From contig DATGEP010000391.1 in NCBI GenBank assembly GCA_035310125.1, positions 1 through 40,863 of the forward strand: a stretch of 40,863 nt of DNA, in the 5' to 3' direction. Shown piece after piece: positions 22,894 to 29,776 of this stretch. The stretch comes from DATGEP01 sp035310125. GTDB lineage: Bacteria > Chloroflexota > Ktedonobacteria > Ktedonobacterales > JADMIN01. Position 1 is the stretch's first letter. Each line of letters starts with the position of its first letter. The position numbers were made by a program, and so were the translations under genes. The notes below the pieces were generated by a model. It worked only from the letters and a program-made list of their open reading frames with translations, was not told where the DNA came from and did no database searches.

Positions 22894-23958
22894 TTACGCG
22901 CCGCTGCCCAGCAGTAGCGCGACGAGCCGCGCGACGACGCCACTCACCAGCAGGCCCACCACCAGCCACAGCGCGACGAACGCATAGAGACGGAGTGTCT
23001 GGCGGGGGATGAGGGCAAGAGCCGTCGTATTGCGCGCCCGTAGCATTCCCGTGAGGGCCACGAGCGCGGCGGGAAGCGCCAGCAGCACCGCAAGCGCCCC
23101 GTGCGGCGCGCCTTTCGGAAGCGCAACCAGGGCCAGGAGCACGAATGCGCCGATGACGCAGAGTATATACAGCAAACGGCTGCCGCGCATGCCGAGATAG
23201 CTCACCAGTGTGCGAAGTCCCAGCCGCTCATCGCGCTCTTTGCTCATCAAGTGTACTGCTTCTACCAGCGCCAGTGCGAGCAGGCCAAGTGCGCAGCCAG
23301 TCAGCAACACCTGCCCACTCACTCGCGACCGCTGCGCCAGAGCTACGGCGGCGGCGATGCCCGGTCCAAGCGCCAGAAATACGATCCCCTCGCCGCCAGG
23401 CAAACGTTTGAGCGCGAACGACGTGGAGGAATAGAGAAAAGCCACACCCAGACCGCCGATACCGAGCAGCGCCACGCTCCCGCCACCGGACATCACAAGT
23501 GGGATCCCCGCCAGCGTGCCAGCGATCAGCAAGCCGATGCCCGCTCGCAGCGCGCGCAGAGGTGCGATGCCTGCCGCCGCCAGCAGCGCGCCTGCCTCGC
23601 CGGGTCCAAGCACACCGGCAACGGCGCTGGCACGCTCTGCTCGCTCAAACTCGAGGTATTCATCCAGCAGGTTGGCGCCCGATAGGACGAGCGCCACGGC
23701 CACAATACTGAAGAATGCCGGCACCGCTAGCAGGTGTGCGCCGTTTGCCCACAAGAGCGCCAGCGTTGCCGCGGTGGGCGCGAGTCCAAGTAGGGAAAGG
23801 GGCGGCCGGACGAGACGAATCCAAACGCGCACCGATTCGGGGTCAGACGCCGTAGCCCGGCCCGTGCCACGGGGCGCGGACGCCTTCGTCTCGGGTCCTC
23901 TGGCAAGCGCATGTCCAGGGTCAGATACAGGGGTTCCGGTAGGGGCGAACTCACTCAT
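22894..23958 (-). CDS. UbiA family prenyltransferase
   Basis: An integral membrane enzyme that transfers a polyprenyl chain to an aromatic acceptor. The 354-aa product has an N-terminal ~40-residue disordered tail, then eight to nine hydrophobic helices. The first Asp-rich motif reads SGANLLDEYLEFER (normally NDxxDxxxD, here N-x-x-D-E), and the second reads HLMSKERDERLGLRTLVSYLG, very like MenA (D-x-E-x-D-R-x-x-G-x-x-TL). A role in menaquinone synthesis (MenA or the MqnP-type enzyme of the futalosine route) is the best guess, supported by a ubiD in the same window. Heme O synthase and chlorophyll synthase are less likely from the motifs. It may share a transcript with the secreted protein gene downstream. 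Confidence 0.82.
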   Translation of the reverse strand: MSEFAPTGTPVSDPGHALARGPETKASAPRGTGRATASDPESVRVWIRLVRPPLSLLGLAPTAATLALLWANGAHLLAVPAFFSIVAVALVLSGANLLDEYLEFERAERASAVAGVLGPGEAGALLAAAGIAPLRALRAGIGLLIAGTLAGIPLVMSGGGSVALLGIGGLGVAFLYSSTSFALKRLPGGEGIVFLALGPGIAAAVALAQRSRVSGQVLLTGCALGLLALALVEAVHLMSKERDERLGLRTLVSYLGMRGSRLLYILCVIGAFVLLALVALPKGAPHGALAVLLALPAALVALTGMLRARNTTALALIPRQTLRLYAFVALWLVVGLLVSGVVARLVALLLGSGA

Positions 23959-24064
23959 GCCGCTTGCCTCCTCAGTTTCCCCTACCGGAAGTACCGGGGA
24001 CCGCTCGCCGATTTGCTCGTCGCTGGAGAATTTTCAGGCGGGCGCACTCCACTGGGCGGACGGC

Positions 24065-24709
24065 TCAGAAGTCCGTCAATCGCTCCAGGCGCGACTGCAC
24101 CTGCTCCATCGTCACATTCAGCCGCGCCTGGCAGACACCCAACGTAAGGTCTCCGCGGGTCTTTTCCAGGATGCCGCGTGCCGCGTCGGTCGTGCGGCGT
24201 AGATTGCCGGTGATCGCGTCGGGATAGTCCAGCGTGATGAGCAGCGCGTAAATCTCGTCCATATCGTTGAGCAGCGCCTCGCAGGCGTCAAGCCGCCCGA
24301 CACGCATACGGTCGAGCACGTACCGGCGCATCTCACCAATCGTCTCGCCCAACCCATTGAGATATGGCGCCCATTCGATCTGGAGCGACTCCGGCGTAGG
24401 CAGCGGCTCGCGCTTGATAAGCGCGAAGGTGAGGGACGCCTCAGCGTACTCTTTCTGAGCATCCGCGACGAAACCGGCGTAGAAGATGTCCTGATGCTCA
24501 CGCAAATCGGCAGCCATAGCATGCAGCAGTCCGCCGGCCTCGGAGAGCAGCCTGGAAGCGGTGTCAAACTCTTCGCGGTGGGCGGCGCGGATCGCGTTGG
24601 CGCACATCCGGATGGCCGCGCGCGACTTCGGCAGCGCTCGCTCGCGGGCGGTGTGCTTCGCGGACAGATAGTCCTGCGCCAACTGGCCGATAGATTGAAG
24701 GTCTGACAC
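24065..24709 (-). CDS. Bacterial translin family protein
   Basis: The 214-aa, almost entirely helical protein matches the translin/TRAX family: KSRAAIRMCANAIRAAHR (28-45), ADAQKEYAEASLTFAL (82-97), YLNGLGETIGEMRRYVLD (116-133), MDEIYALL (150-157), and LRRTTDAARGILEKTRGD (170-187). Eukaryotic translin/TRAX forms the RNase C3PO, and archaeal homologues degrade RNA. Glu87 and Glu90 fall in the EYxEA motif that carries catalytic acids in TRAX, so RNase activity is plausible but unproven. The GTG at 24709 is chosen because GCAGAGG lies 8 nt upstream; a GTG at 24769 would add 20 residues but has no ribosome binding site. It has its own strong promoter at 24852-24880. Confidence 0.8.
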   Translation of the reverse strand: MSDLQSIGQLAQDYLSAKHTARERALPKSRAAIRMCANAIRAAHREEFDTASRLLSEAGGLLHAMAADLREHQDIFYAGFVADAQKEYAEASLTFALIKREPLPTPESLQIEWAPYLNGLGETIGEMRRYVLDRMRVGRLDACEALLNDMDEIYALLITLDYPDAITGNLRRTTDAARGILEKTRGDLTLGVCQARLNVTMEQVQSRLERLTDF

Positions 24710-24851
24710 GTTTGTAACCTCTGCCGCGACATCCTCCGAGGCGCCGCACTCAATGCCGCTGGTTGCCACTATTTACTGTCACCGGCGGAACACCCGCAAG
24801 CGTCCGTGCGCTGGCAGTGCCGGCTCTGCTTGGTCGTACTCTCTACGCCTA

Positions 24852-24880
24852 AGTGTACACGCCCCTCTGGCCGCTGTCAA
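24852..24880 (-). promoter_or_regulatory. Strong sigma70-type promoter for the translin gene
   Basis: On the minus strand, TTGACA (24880-24875) is a perfect -35 consensus. TACACT (24857-24852) is the -10 and the spacer is 17 bp. This is the best promoter match in the window, and it gives a leader of about 75-140 nt depending on the start codon used. Confidence 0.65.
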
Positions 24881-25000
24881 ACCCAGCAGCGATGCTTGCC
24901 AGCATGCGCAAATCCGCTTGATATCGCGATTTGGCGCCGTGCCGAGACACGCGGAGGTGGAAGTATATCGCATCATGCCGCGGGTGCGACGCGGCGGCGC

Positions 25001-26245
25001 TCATCTGGCCAGGTACGCCACGCGCGCCCGATCCTGCGCCGCGTGCTGCTCCTGGCCAAGGCGCTCGTAGACCGCCGCGCGCACGGCGAATACCTCCGCC
25101 GCATCAGGCTCGCGCTCGATTGCCCGCTCCAGCTCGCGCAGCGCCTCGCGGTAGCGCTCCAGCGCGGCAAGCGCCATGCCTGTACAAAGCGGCCCGCGAT
25201 AATCGCCCGGCACGCGCAGCTCCATCAGCTCGCCAAGATCCAGCGCGTCGGTAATCTGTCCCTGGCTCAGATATATCTGGGCTTTCAGCATCAGCGCCGC
25301 GCTTTGATCGGGATCGGCGGCCAGCACCCGATCAATATCGCGGAGCGCCCCCTCGATATCACCGCTGTCACGCCTGCGGGCTGCCTCTGCCAGCGCGACA
25401 CGCGTCAGAAAGAGCGCATGCGACGTTCCCTCGCGCTCACCCGGCAGCGGAGCGTCAGTGAGCCGCAGCCGCCCAAACGCCGCCTGATGGTCTACATCGG
25501 ATGGAGCGCTGCTCGCGAAAACAGTCCCAAGCTCATCCAGGTCTATCTCGCCGCCAGCCGCCAACCGGGCGCCAGTCGCCAGACTGGCCGTGACATCCCG
25601 CAGAAACCCGGTCGCCTCATCGACCAGTGAAAGCGGTACCTCGATCAGCTCCAGCTCTGGCCGGCAGAACTTCTGCAAGCCGTGCGTGTGCAGCCAGCGA
25701 CTTTCGACACCCCACGGCTCGTTGTGGATCGTGACATGCGCCAGCACATCGCTAGCTTGAAGTCGCGACAGCTCGCTCGGTCCCGCACAGCGCTGCGCCA
25801 GCGGGTCCATCACGACGCCACCGCACTCGTCAGCAACCAGCCGGGCGACGCGCACCATCCAGGTGAGCGCGGGCAGCGCGGACGACCCATCCCCCACCGT
25901 CGCTCGCAGATCGAACGACAGCCGCCCCTCTCGCAAGGTCCGCGCGTCTTCCGCATCCAGCCCGCTCGCCAGGACATTGAGCGCCGGTTCACCCATCCCC
26001 GTTGTCACCGGCTCGCCCGCGCGCCACACCACCATTCGCACGAGCGCCGCGGTTCCCGGCACCGCGCCATTGAACGTACCGATACGCCGTCTGCCGCCAC
26101 TCGCCAGAGCGCCCGACTCGCCCGCCGCCTCGTAGTCGAGGACGCCCAAACCGGCTGCCGCGACTGACCGCGAGACCTCCGTAGCGGGCGGCGGCTCAAC
26201 CATGCGCGAGATGATCAGATACGCGACGGCGATTTCGTGGGGCAT
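25001..26245 (-). CDS. TPR-containing protein with an uncharacterised N-terminal domain
   Basis: A 414-aa cytosolic protein. Residues 1-~240 form a mixed alpha/beta domain that I cannot name. It includes AVAYLIISRMVEPP, RMVVWRAGEPVTTG, RVARLVADECGGVVMDPLAQR and HVTIHNEPWGVESRWLHTHGLQKF. The last stretches resemble uncharacterised bacterial domains that compare a value with a partner domain. Residues ~300-410 are tetratricopeptide repeats (EGALRDIDRVLAADPDQSAALMLKAQIYLSQG; EALRELERAIEREPDAAEVFAVRAAVYERLG), which mediate protein contacts. The ATG at 26245 follows GGAGAGAGGATCGC. No catalytic motif is seen. Confidence 0.75.
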   Translation of the reverse strand: MPHEIAVAYLIISRMVEPPPATEVSRSVAAAGLGVLDYEAAGESGALASGGRRRIGTFNGAVPGTAALVRMVVWRAGEPVTTGMGEPALNVLASGLDAEDARTLREGRLSFDLRATVGDGSSALPALTWMVRVARLVADECGGVVMDPLAQRCAGPSELSRLQASDVLAHVTIHNEPWGVESRWLHTHGLQKFCRPELELIEVPLSLVDEATGFLRDVTASLATGARLAAGGEIDLDELGTVFASSAPSDVDHQAAFGRLRLTDAPLPGEREGTSHALFLTRVALAEAARRRDSGDIEGALRDIDRVLAADPDQSAALMLKAQIYLSQGQITDALDLGELMELRVPGDYRGPLCTGMALAALERYREALRELERAIEREPDAAEVFAVRAAVYERLGQEQHAAQDRARVAYLAR

Positions 26246-26304
26246 GCGATCCTCTCTCCGGCGTCCGGCCGGCACCTTGCATGGATGTAGCTGAACCGGA
26301 TGCC

Positions 26305-26313
26305 ATTGTAGCA
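26305..26313 (-). promoter_or_regulatory. Extended -10 for the 414-aa TPR gene
   Basis: Minus-strand TGC-TACAAT (26313-26305) with a poor -35. It lies about 60 nt upstream of the ATG at 26245. Confidence 0.35.
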
Positions 26314-26623
26314 CGGCGCACATTTCTATCATAGATGGGTCTCAACGCGCGGCGGACGCACACGATTGCGATTGACGGCTGTTGCTGACGCTCAAGCTAC
26401 CAAACCTCCTGTTCATTCGTAACACTATACGGGCGACGTTCATGCCAGGCGTCACCCGCTCATCAGTTTGGCGCGCCGCGAACACCTGAACAGAAGTACT
26501 GGGTTACGATGCGCCGTTCCCTGGCTGTACGTCGTGTTTTGTAGCAGGCAATAAGAAAGCCTGAGCACCTACTGCGAGCCTGCGTGGATATGGGTGGTTG
26601 TTGGAAGTGGGGGTGGTGGCGTC

Positions 26624-26863
26624 ATGGCCAGCTTGCCGAAGGATTTGCACATTACGTATCAACTACAGTTCCGCAAGTGTGGCAAGGCCACCTGCGGCAC
26701 CTGCAAGCGCGGCCCAGGTCATGGGCCGTACTGGTACGCGTACTGGCGCGAGGGCACCAAGCTCCGCTCCGGGTACGTCGGCAAGGTTCAGCCGGTTGGT
26801 GTCTCTCCGGCAGTCCTCGCACGGGCACAGCAACGCCTGGCGCTCGTGAAGGTCGGCGCGTAG
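26624..26863 (+). CDS. Small Cys-rich DUF6788-like protein
   Basis: A 79-aa protein with the pattern FRKCGKATCGTCKRGPGHGPYWYAYW followed by TKLRSGYVGK. From memory this matches the DUF6788 family, small proteins often found beside mobile elements. Cys19, Cys24, Cys27 and His33 (C-x4-C-x2-C-x5-H) could bind zinc. The later WYAYWREG and YVGK segments resemble the beta-hairpin of short DNA-binding modules. The ATG at 26624 is chosen because the family core begins soon after; a GTG at 26594 would add 10 Gly/Val-rich residues. It is the only plus-strand gene between ~18.2 and 32.1 kb, which hints at insertion. Its 290-bp upstream gap shows no clear promoter. Confidence 0.7.
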   Translation: MASLPKDLHITYQLQFRKCGKATCGTCKRGPGHGPYWYAYWREGTKLRSGYVGKVQPVGVSPAVLARAQQRLALVKVGA

Positions 26864-26887
26864 AGAGTACGCAAAGCGCACAACGGC

Positions 26888-26927
26888 GGAGCGGGCGCTA
26901 TCTTGCTAGCAAGATAGCGCCCGCTCC
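26888..26927. terminator. Perfect 40-bp palindrome between convergent genes
   Basis: GGAGCGGGCGCTATCTTGCT (26888-26907) is followed without a spacer by its exact reverse complement (26908-26927). It sits 24 nt after the DUF6788-like stop and 34 nt from the stop of the convergent 156-aa gene. That is the place for a bidirectional terminator, yet neither side has a T-tract. It could also be a cruciform or a recombination site. Confidence 0.6.
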
Positions 26928-26961
26928 GTGACGCTCGTATGCGTCAGCTTCGTCCGCACAC

Positions 26962-27432
26962 TCATGCCGAAAACTCGTCGAGCATGCCGCGCTCGACCAG
27001 CCAGCGTGTGAAGCGTAACCGGCGTAGGGTTGCCTCGGCCTCGCGTGCTTCGCGTGACGTCGCCACCCGGCCCGATACATGCACCAATCGTATTGCCTCG
27101 TCCGCCGTGAAGCCCTGCGCTTCAAGCTCCGCGACGGCATCAGTCTCATCATCGTGCCGCGCTGGCTGAGCCTCGTCCTGCACCGGAAGCTGGAGAATGC
27201 CGTCCGGCGCCGCATCTGACCGCGCCGTACGTGCCGCACGTGTGCCACGCCCCCGCCGGTTTCTCGTAGTGGAAGCTGGTGTTTTGCCATCGCCACTGGA
27301 TGTATGCTGCGCGCGTGCGTTGTCGCGCGATGTCTCGTCGTTGAGAGTGTCTGTCGTTTCGTCGCTACCGCTCGCCGCAGCGGGCGGACCCTGGGGCAGA
27401 TCGTTCTCTGCCAGATCAAATTGGTCGCTCAT
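26962..27432 (-). CDS. Hypothetical acidic, disordered protein with helical C-terminus
   Basis: The 156-aa product is not recognised. Residues 1-~100 are Asp/Glu/Ser/Thr/Ala rich with a short basic patch (RNRRGRGTRAARTARS) and are probably disordered. Residues ~100-156 are predicted helical (AVAELEAQGFTADEAIRLVHVSGRV, then ATLRRLRFTRWLVERGMLDEF). The QGFTADEAIRLV part resembles a UBA-like helix, which is only an impression. The ATG at 27432 follows CGGAGGTATCTT, a strong ribosome binding site. It is downstream of the HSP90-like/TPR operon but has its own promoter, so any link to that operon is uncertain. Confidence 0.7.
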   Translation of the reverse strand: MSDQFDLAENDLPQGPPAAASGSDETTDTLNDETSRDNARAQHTSSGDGKTPASTTRNRRGRGTRAARTARSDAAPDGILQLPVQDEAQPARHDDETDAVAELEAQGFTADEAIRLVHVSGRVATSREAREAEATLRRLRFTRWLVERGMLDEFSA

Positions 27433-27514
27433 AAGATACCTCCGGGCGGGACCGCGCCCCGCGTCAGTGAAGACGCAACGTCGCGTGTCGCGGCTGCTAT
27501 GCCGCCCCTGCACC

Positions 27515-27533
27515 GATATATACGAGTATATCA
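27515..27533 (-). promoter_or_regulatory. Extended -10 promoter within an AT-rich inverted repeat
   Basis: Minus-strand TGA-TATACT (27533-27525) is a good extended -10. It overlaps the inverted repeat GATATA-TACGAG-TATATC (27515-27532), which could be an operator. This is one of the most AT-rich spots in the window. The leader to the 156-aa gene would be about 85 nt. Confidence 0.45.
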
Positions 27534-27601
27534 CTACACGCGTTGGAACTTGACGTTTCGCTCGTATGTTGGTGCTGTGCCGCCCGTGTGCCGCCGGGTT
27601 A

Positions 27602-29773
27602 TCACGCCTCGCCCAGCGGCGTTATCTCCCCTGTTTTTCCGGACTCCCACACCGCCGCGAGCATCCCCACAAACGGTTCTTCCAGCGCCGGCTCGACGGT
27701 CGGCAGCCGCTCGCCATCCGCCAGCAGCAACGCGCGCAGGGCATCCACAAAGCGGGCGATTTCCCGTAGCTGCTCCGGACGGCTCAGATCCAGATTCATC
27801 AACTCCAGGCGCCACGCCAGATTCTCGAGCCGCGTGCGGCGGTGCTCATCACGTATGCGCAGCGACCGCACCACCATCTGCGCCACCTTCTCGACCAGGA
27901 AATCCAGCGGCGCCATCCCCGGATGCCGCCACACCGGCTCCTGCGCAACCTCGCGAATCTGCGCTATTACCTGGTTGAATGGCGGGAGCACCGTCGCGGC
28001 GATCCGCTCAACGTCGCCGTCACGCGCCAGCGCCGCCAGCCCACGAACCAGTGAGAGCAGCTCCCTACCGCCCTGGTCCTCCGGTACCTGCGTGCCGATA
28101 TCCGCCGCCGTTTCGTCCAGGGATGCGGCCCAGCGCTCGCGCATCGCGGGATCACTCTGGTCACGGAACCGCACCACCAGCGCGCCCATCTCCGCCGTAC
28201 GGTCAAGCCAGTCTTCAAATCCGTCCTGCCCGTCGCCGGCGGCTGGCTCCGGCTCAACTACCGGCTTGCCCGCTACCTCCGCCCGCACACCACGCACTAG
28301 CCACTGCCAGCGCGAGGGCGCCATCTCACCCATTAGCCGCGCCAGCGCGCCGGAAGGTCCATGTTCCGCCGCCGCCAGCGCCGCCTCCACAGTCCCCGGC
28401 GGAAGCTGCTTCTGCAGGTATCCCAGCGCCTGAAGCGCGTCTTCGCGGTCATCCATTGTCAGATGTAGCGCACGTTCGAGGATGGCGTTGGCGACGAAAT
28501 AATCCACCGCGGCGCGCGGCTCCTCATGTTCCGCGTGCCAACGGCCCAAACGGTAGAGCGCGACCGCTACGCCGCGTGCGTTGCCGTTATGCAGGTGTGA
28601 CGCAAGCACCGCTTCAAGCGACTGGCGCTTGCCCCGTGCCGGCGCGCCGTCTGCGCCGTCCGCGAATCCTGCACCACCGCCGCGTGATAGCTCTGGCACG
28701 AGTGGCTCACGGCCATATGCGCGTAGACGCGCGACGATATCAGCCGAGGCTGGCGGCATGTATCCTGCCGCGTGCGCCGCGATTGACAGCGCCTCATCCG
28801 GCTCCGGCTGCCCAGCCGCGCGCGCCAGGTCCGCCGCGCGCAGTCCCGTGAGCGCCGCTTGGCGGTAGCGGCTGAGATCGAGATACTGGCTCGCCGCTCG
28901 CGTGAAATATTCGATAGCTGCCGCCGGCTCCTGAGAGGCCGCCGCGACATGGCCTTCGACCTCCGTCAACCGGGCCAAATCGTAGCTCATGTCGGTATAC
29001 TTTGCCGTATGGCGGGCCTCGCGCAGCGCCGCGACCGCGCCGTCAACGTCGCCCTTCGCCGCCCGCGCGCGAGCAATCCCCACCTGTCCATCAAAGTAAT
29101 CGTCGTTGCGCTTGAGCCTGCGCGCGGCCTCGACGGCCTTGGAAAACTCGCGCTCCGCGTCGTCCCATTCACCCAGCAGCTCATACGCATCGCCAAGCGT
29201 GTCAGGTCCCCAGGCTGAATCGCCGGTCGTCAAATTCGCCGCGAGCTGTGCCAACCAGGACTTCGCCTCGTCAATACGACCAGACTCCGCCGCCGCTATT
29301 GCCGCGTGCGAGCGAGCGCAGTCGGCGCACTGGTGGCGCTTTGGCAGCTGGGCCAGCACTTCACGTGAGTTCGCCATAATGTCGTCGTAGTAGCCGGCGG
29401 CGTCCATGCGCACGTGGCAGTCTACCAGATCGTGGAAGGCGCAGATACGTTGCGGCACGTCGCGCACGCGCTCGTCCGTGGCGAGGCTCAGCAGGTCCAC
29501 CGCCTCCGGCAGCGCCCGCTTGATGTCATTGCTCATCCACAGCTGCAAGCGCCAGTGGCGGAGCAGCAGCTCCCAGTGCAGCTCGCCCTGCGCCTTCGCC
29601 GCTTCGATGGCGCCGGAGATAGCGCCCTCAGCCGCCTCGAAGTCGCGATGGTACGCGCGCCAGAAGCGCGACCAGCCGTCCGCAATCGCGGCTTTCTGTC
29701 CGCCCTCCGCCTCCAGCCGGTCCTCATCCTTTTGAATCCATGCCCAGATATCCGTCGGATCGTTTGCGACCAT
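27602..29773 (-). CDS. Large TPR-like helical-repeat protein paired with HSP90-like ATPase
   Basis: The 723-aa protein begins MVANDPTDIWAWIQKDEDRLEAEGG. Residues ~30-330 are tetratricopeptide-like repeats, for example GDAYELLGEWDDAEREFSKAVEAARRL and QVGIARARAAKGDVDGAVAALREAR. A HQCADCARSHAAIA segment (two Cys and two His) stands out. Residues ~390-470 hold further repeats, and the C-terminal ~250 residues are helical without a recognised domain. It starts 3 nt after the stop of the HSP90-like gene, so the two are almost certainly co-translated and probably interact. TPR proteins are classic HSP90 co-chaperones in eukaryotes, but the bacterial partner lacks the MEEVD tail they bind. No enzymatic motif is seen. 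Confidence 0.82.
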   Translation of the reverse strand: MVANDPTDIWAWIQKDEDRLEAEGGQKAAIADGWSRFWRAYHRDFEAAEGAISGAIEAAKAQGELHWELLLRHWRLQLWMSNDIKRALPEAVDLLSLATDERVRDVPQRICAFHDLVDCHVRMDAAGYYDDIMANSREVLAQLPKRHQCADCARSHAAIAAAESGRIDEAKSWLAQLAANLTTGDSAWGPDTLGDAYELLGEWDDAEREFSKAVEAARRLKRNDDYFDGQVGIARARAAKGDVDGAVAALREARHTAKYTDMSYDLARLTEVEGHVAAASQEPAAAIEYFTRAASQYLDLSRYRQAALTGLRAADLARAAGQPEPDEALSIAAHAAGYMPPASADIVARLRAYGREPLVPELSRGGGAGFADGADGAPARGKRQSLEAVLASHLHNGNARGVAVALYRLGRWHAEHEEPRAAVDYFVANAILERALHLTMDDREDALQALGYLQKQLPPGTVEAALAAAEHGPSGALARLMGEMAPSRWQWLVRGVRAEVAGKPVVEPEPAAGDGQDGFEDWLDRTAEMGALVVRFRDQSDPAMRERWAASLDETAADIGTQVPEDQGGRELLSLVRGLAALARDGDVERIAATVLPPFNQVIAQIREVAQEPVWRHPGMAPLDFLVEKVAQMVVRSLRIRDEHRRTRLENLAWRLELMNLDLSRPEQLREIARFVDALRALLLADGERLPTVEPALEEPFVGMLAAVWESGKTGEITPLGEA

Positions 29774-29776
29774 CGG

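Noticed and set aside
24806..25630. 274-codon plus-strand frame
   Set aside because: Antisense to the TPR gene; Arg/Gln-rich shadow with no ribosome binding site.
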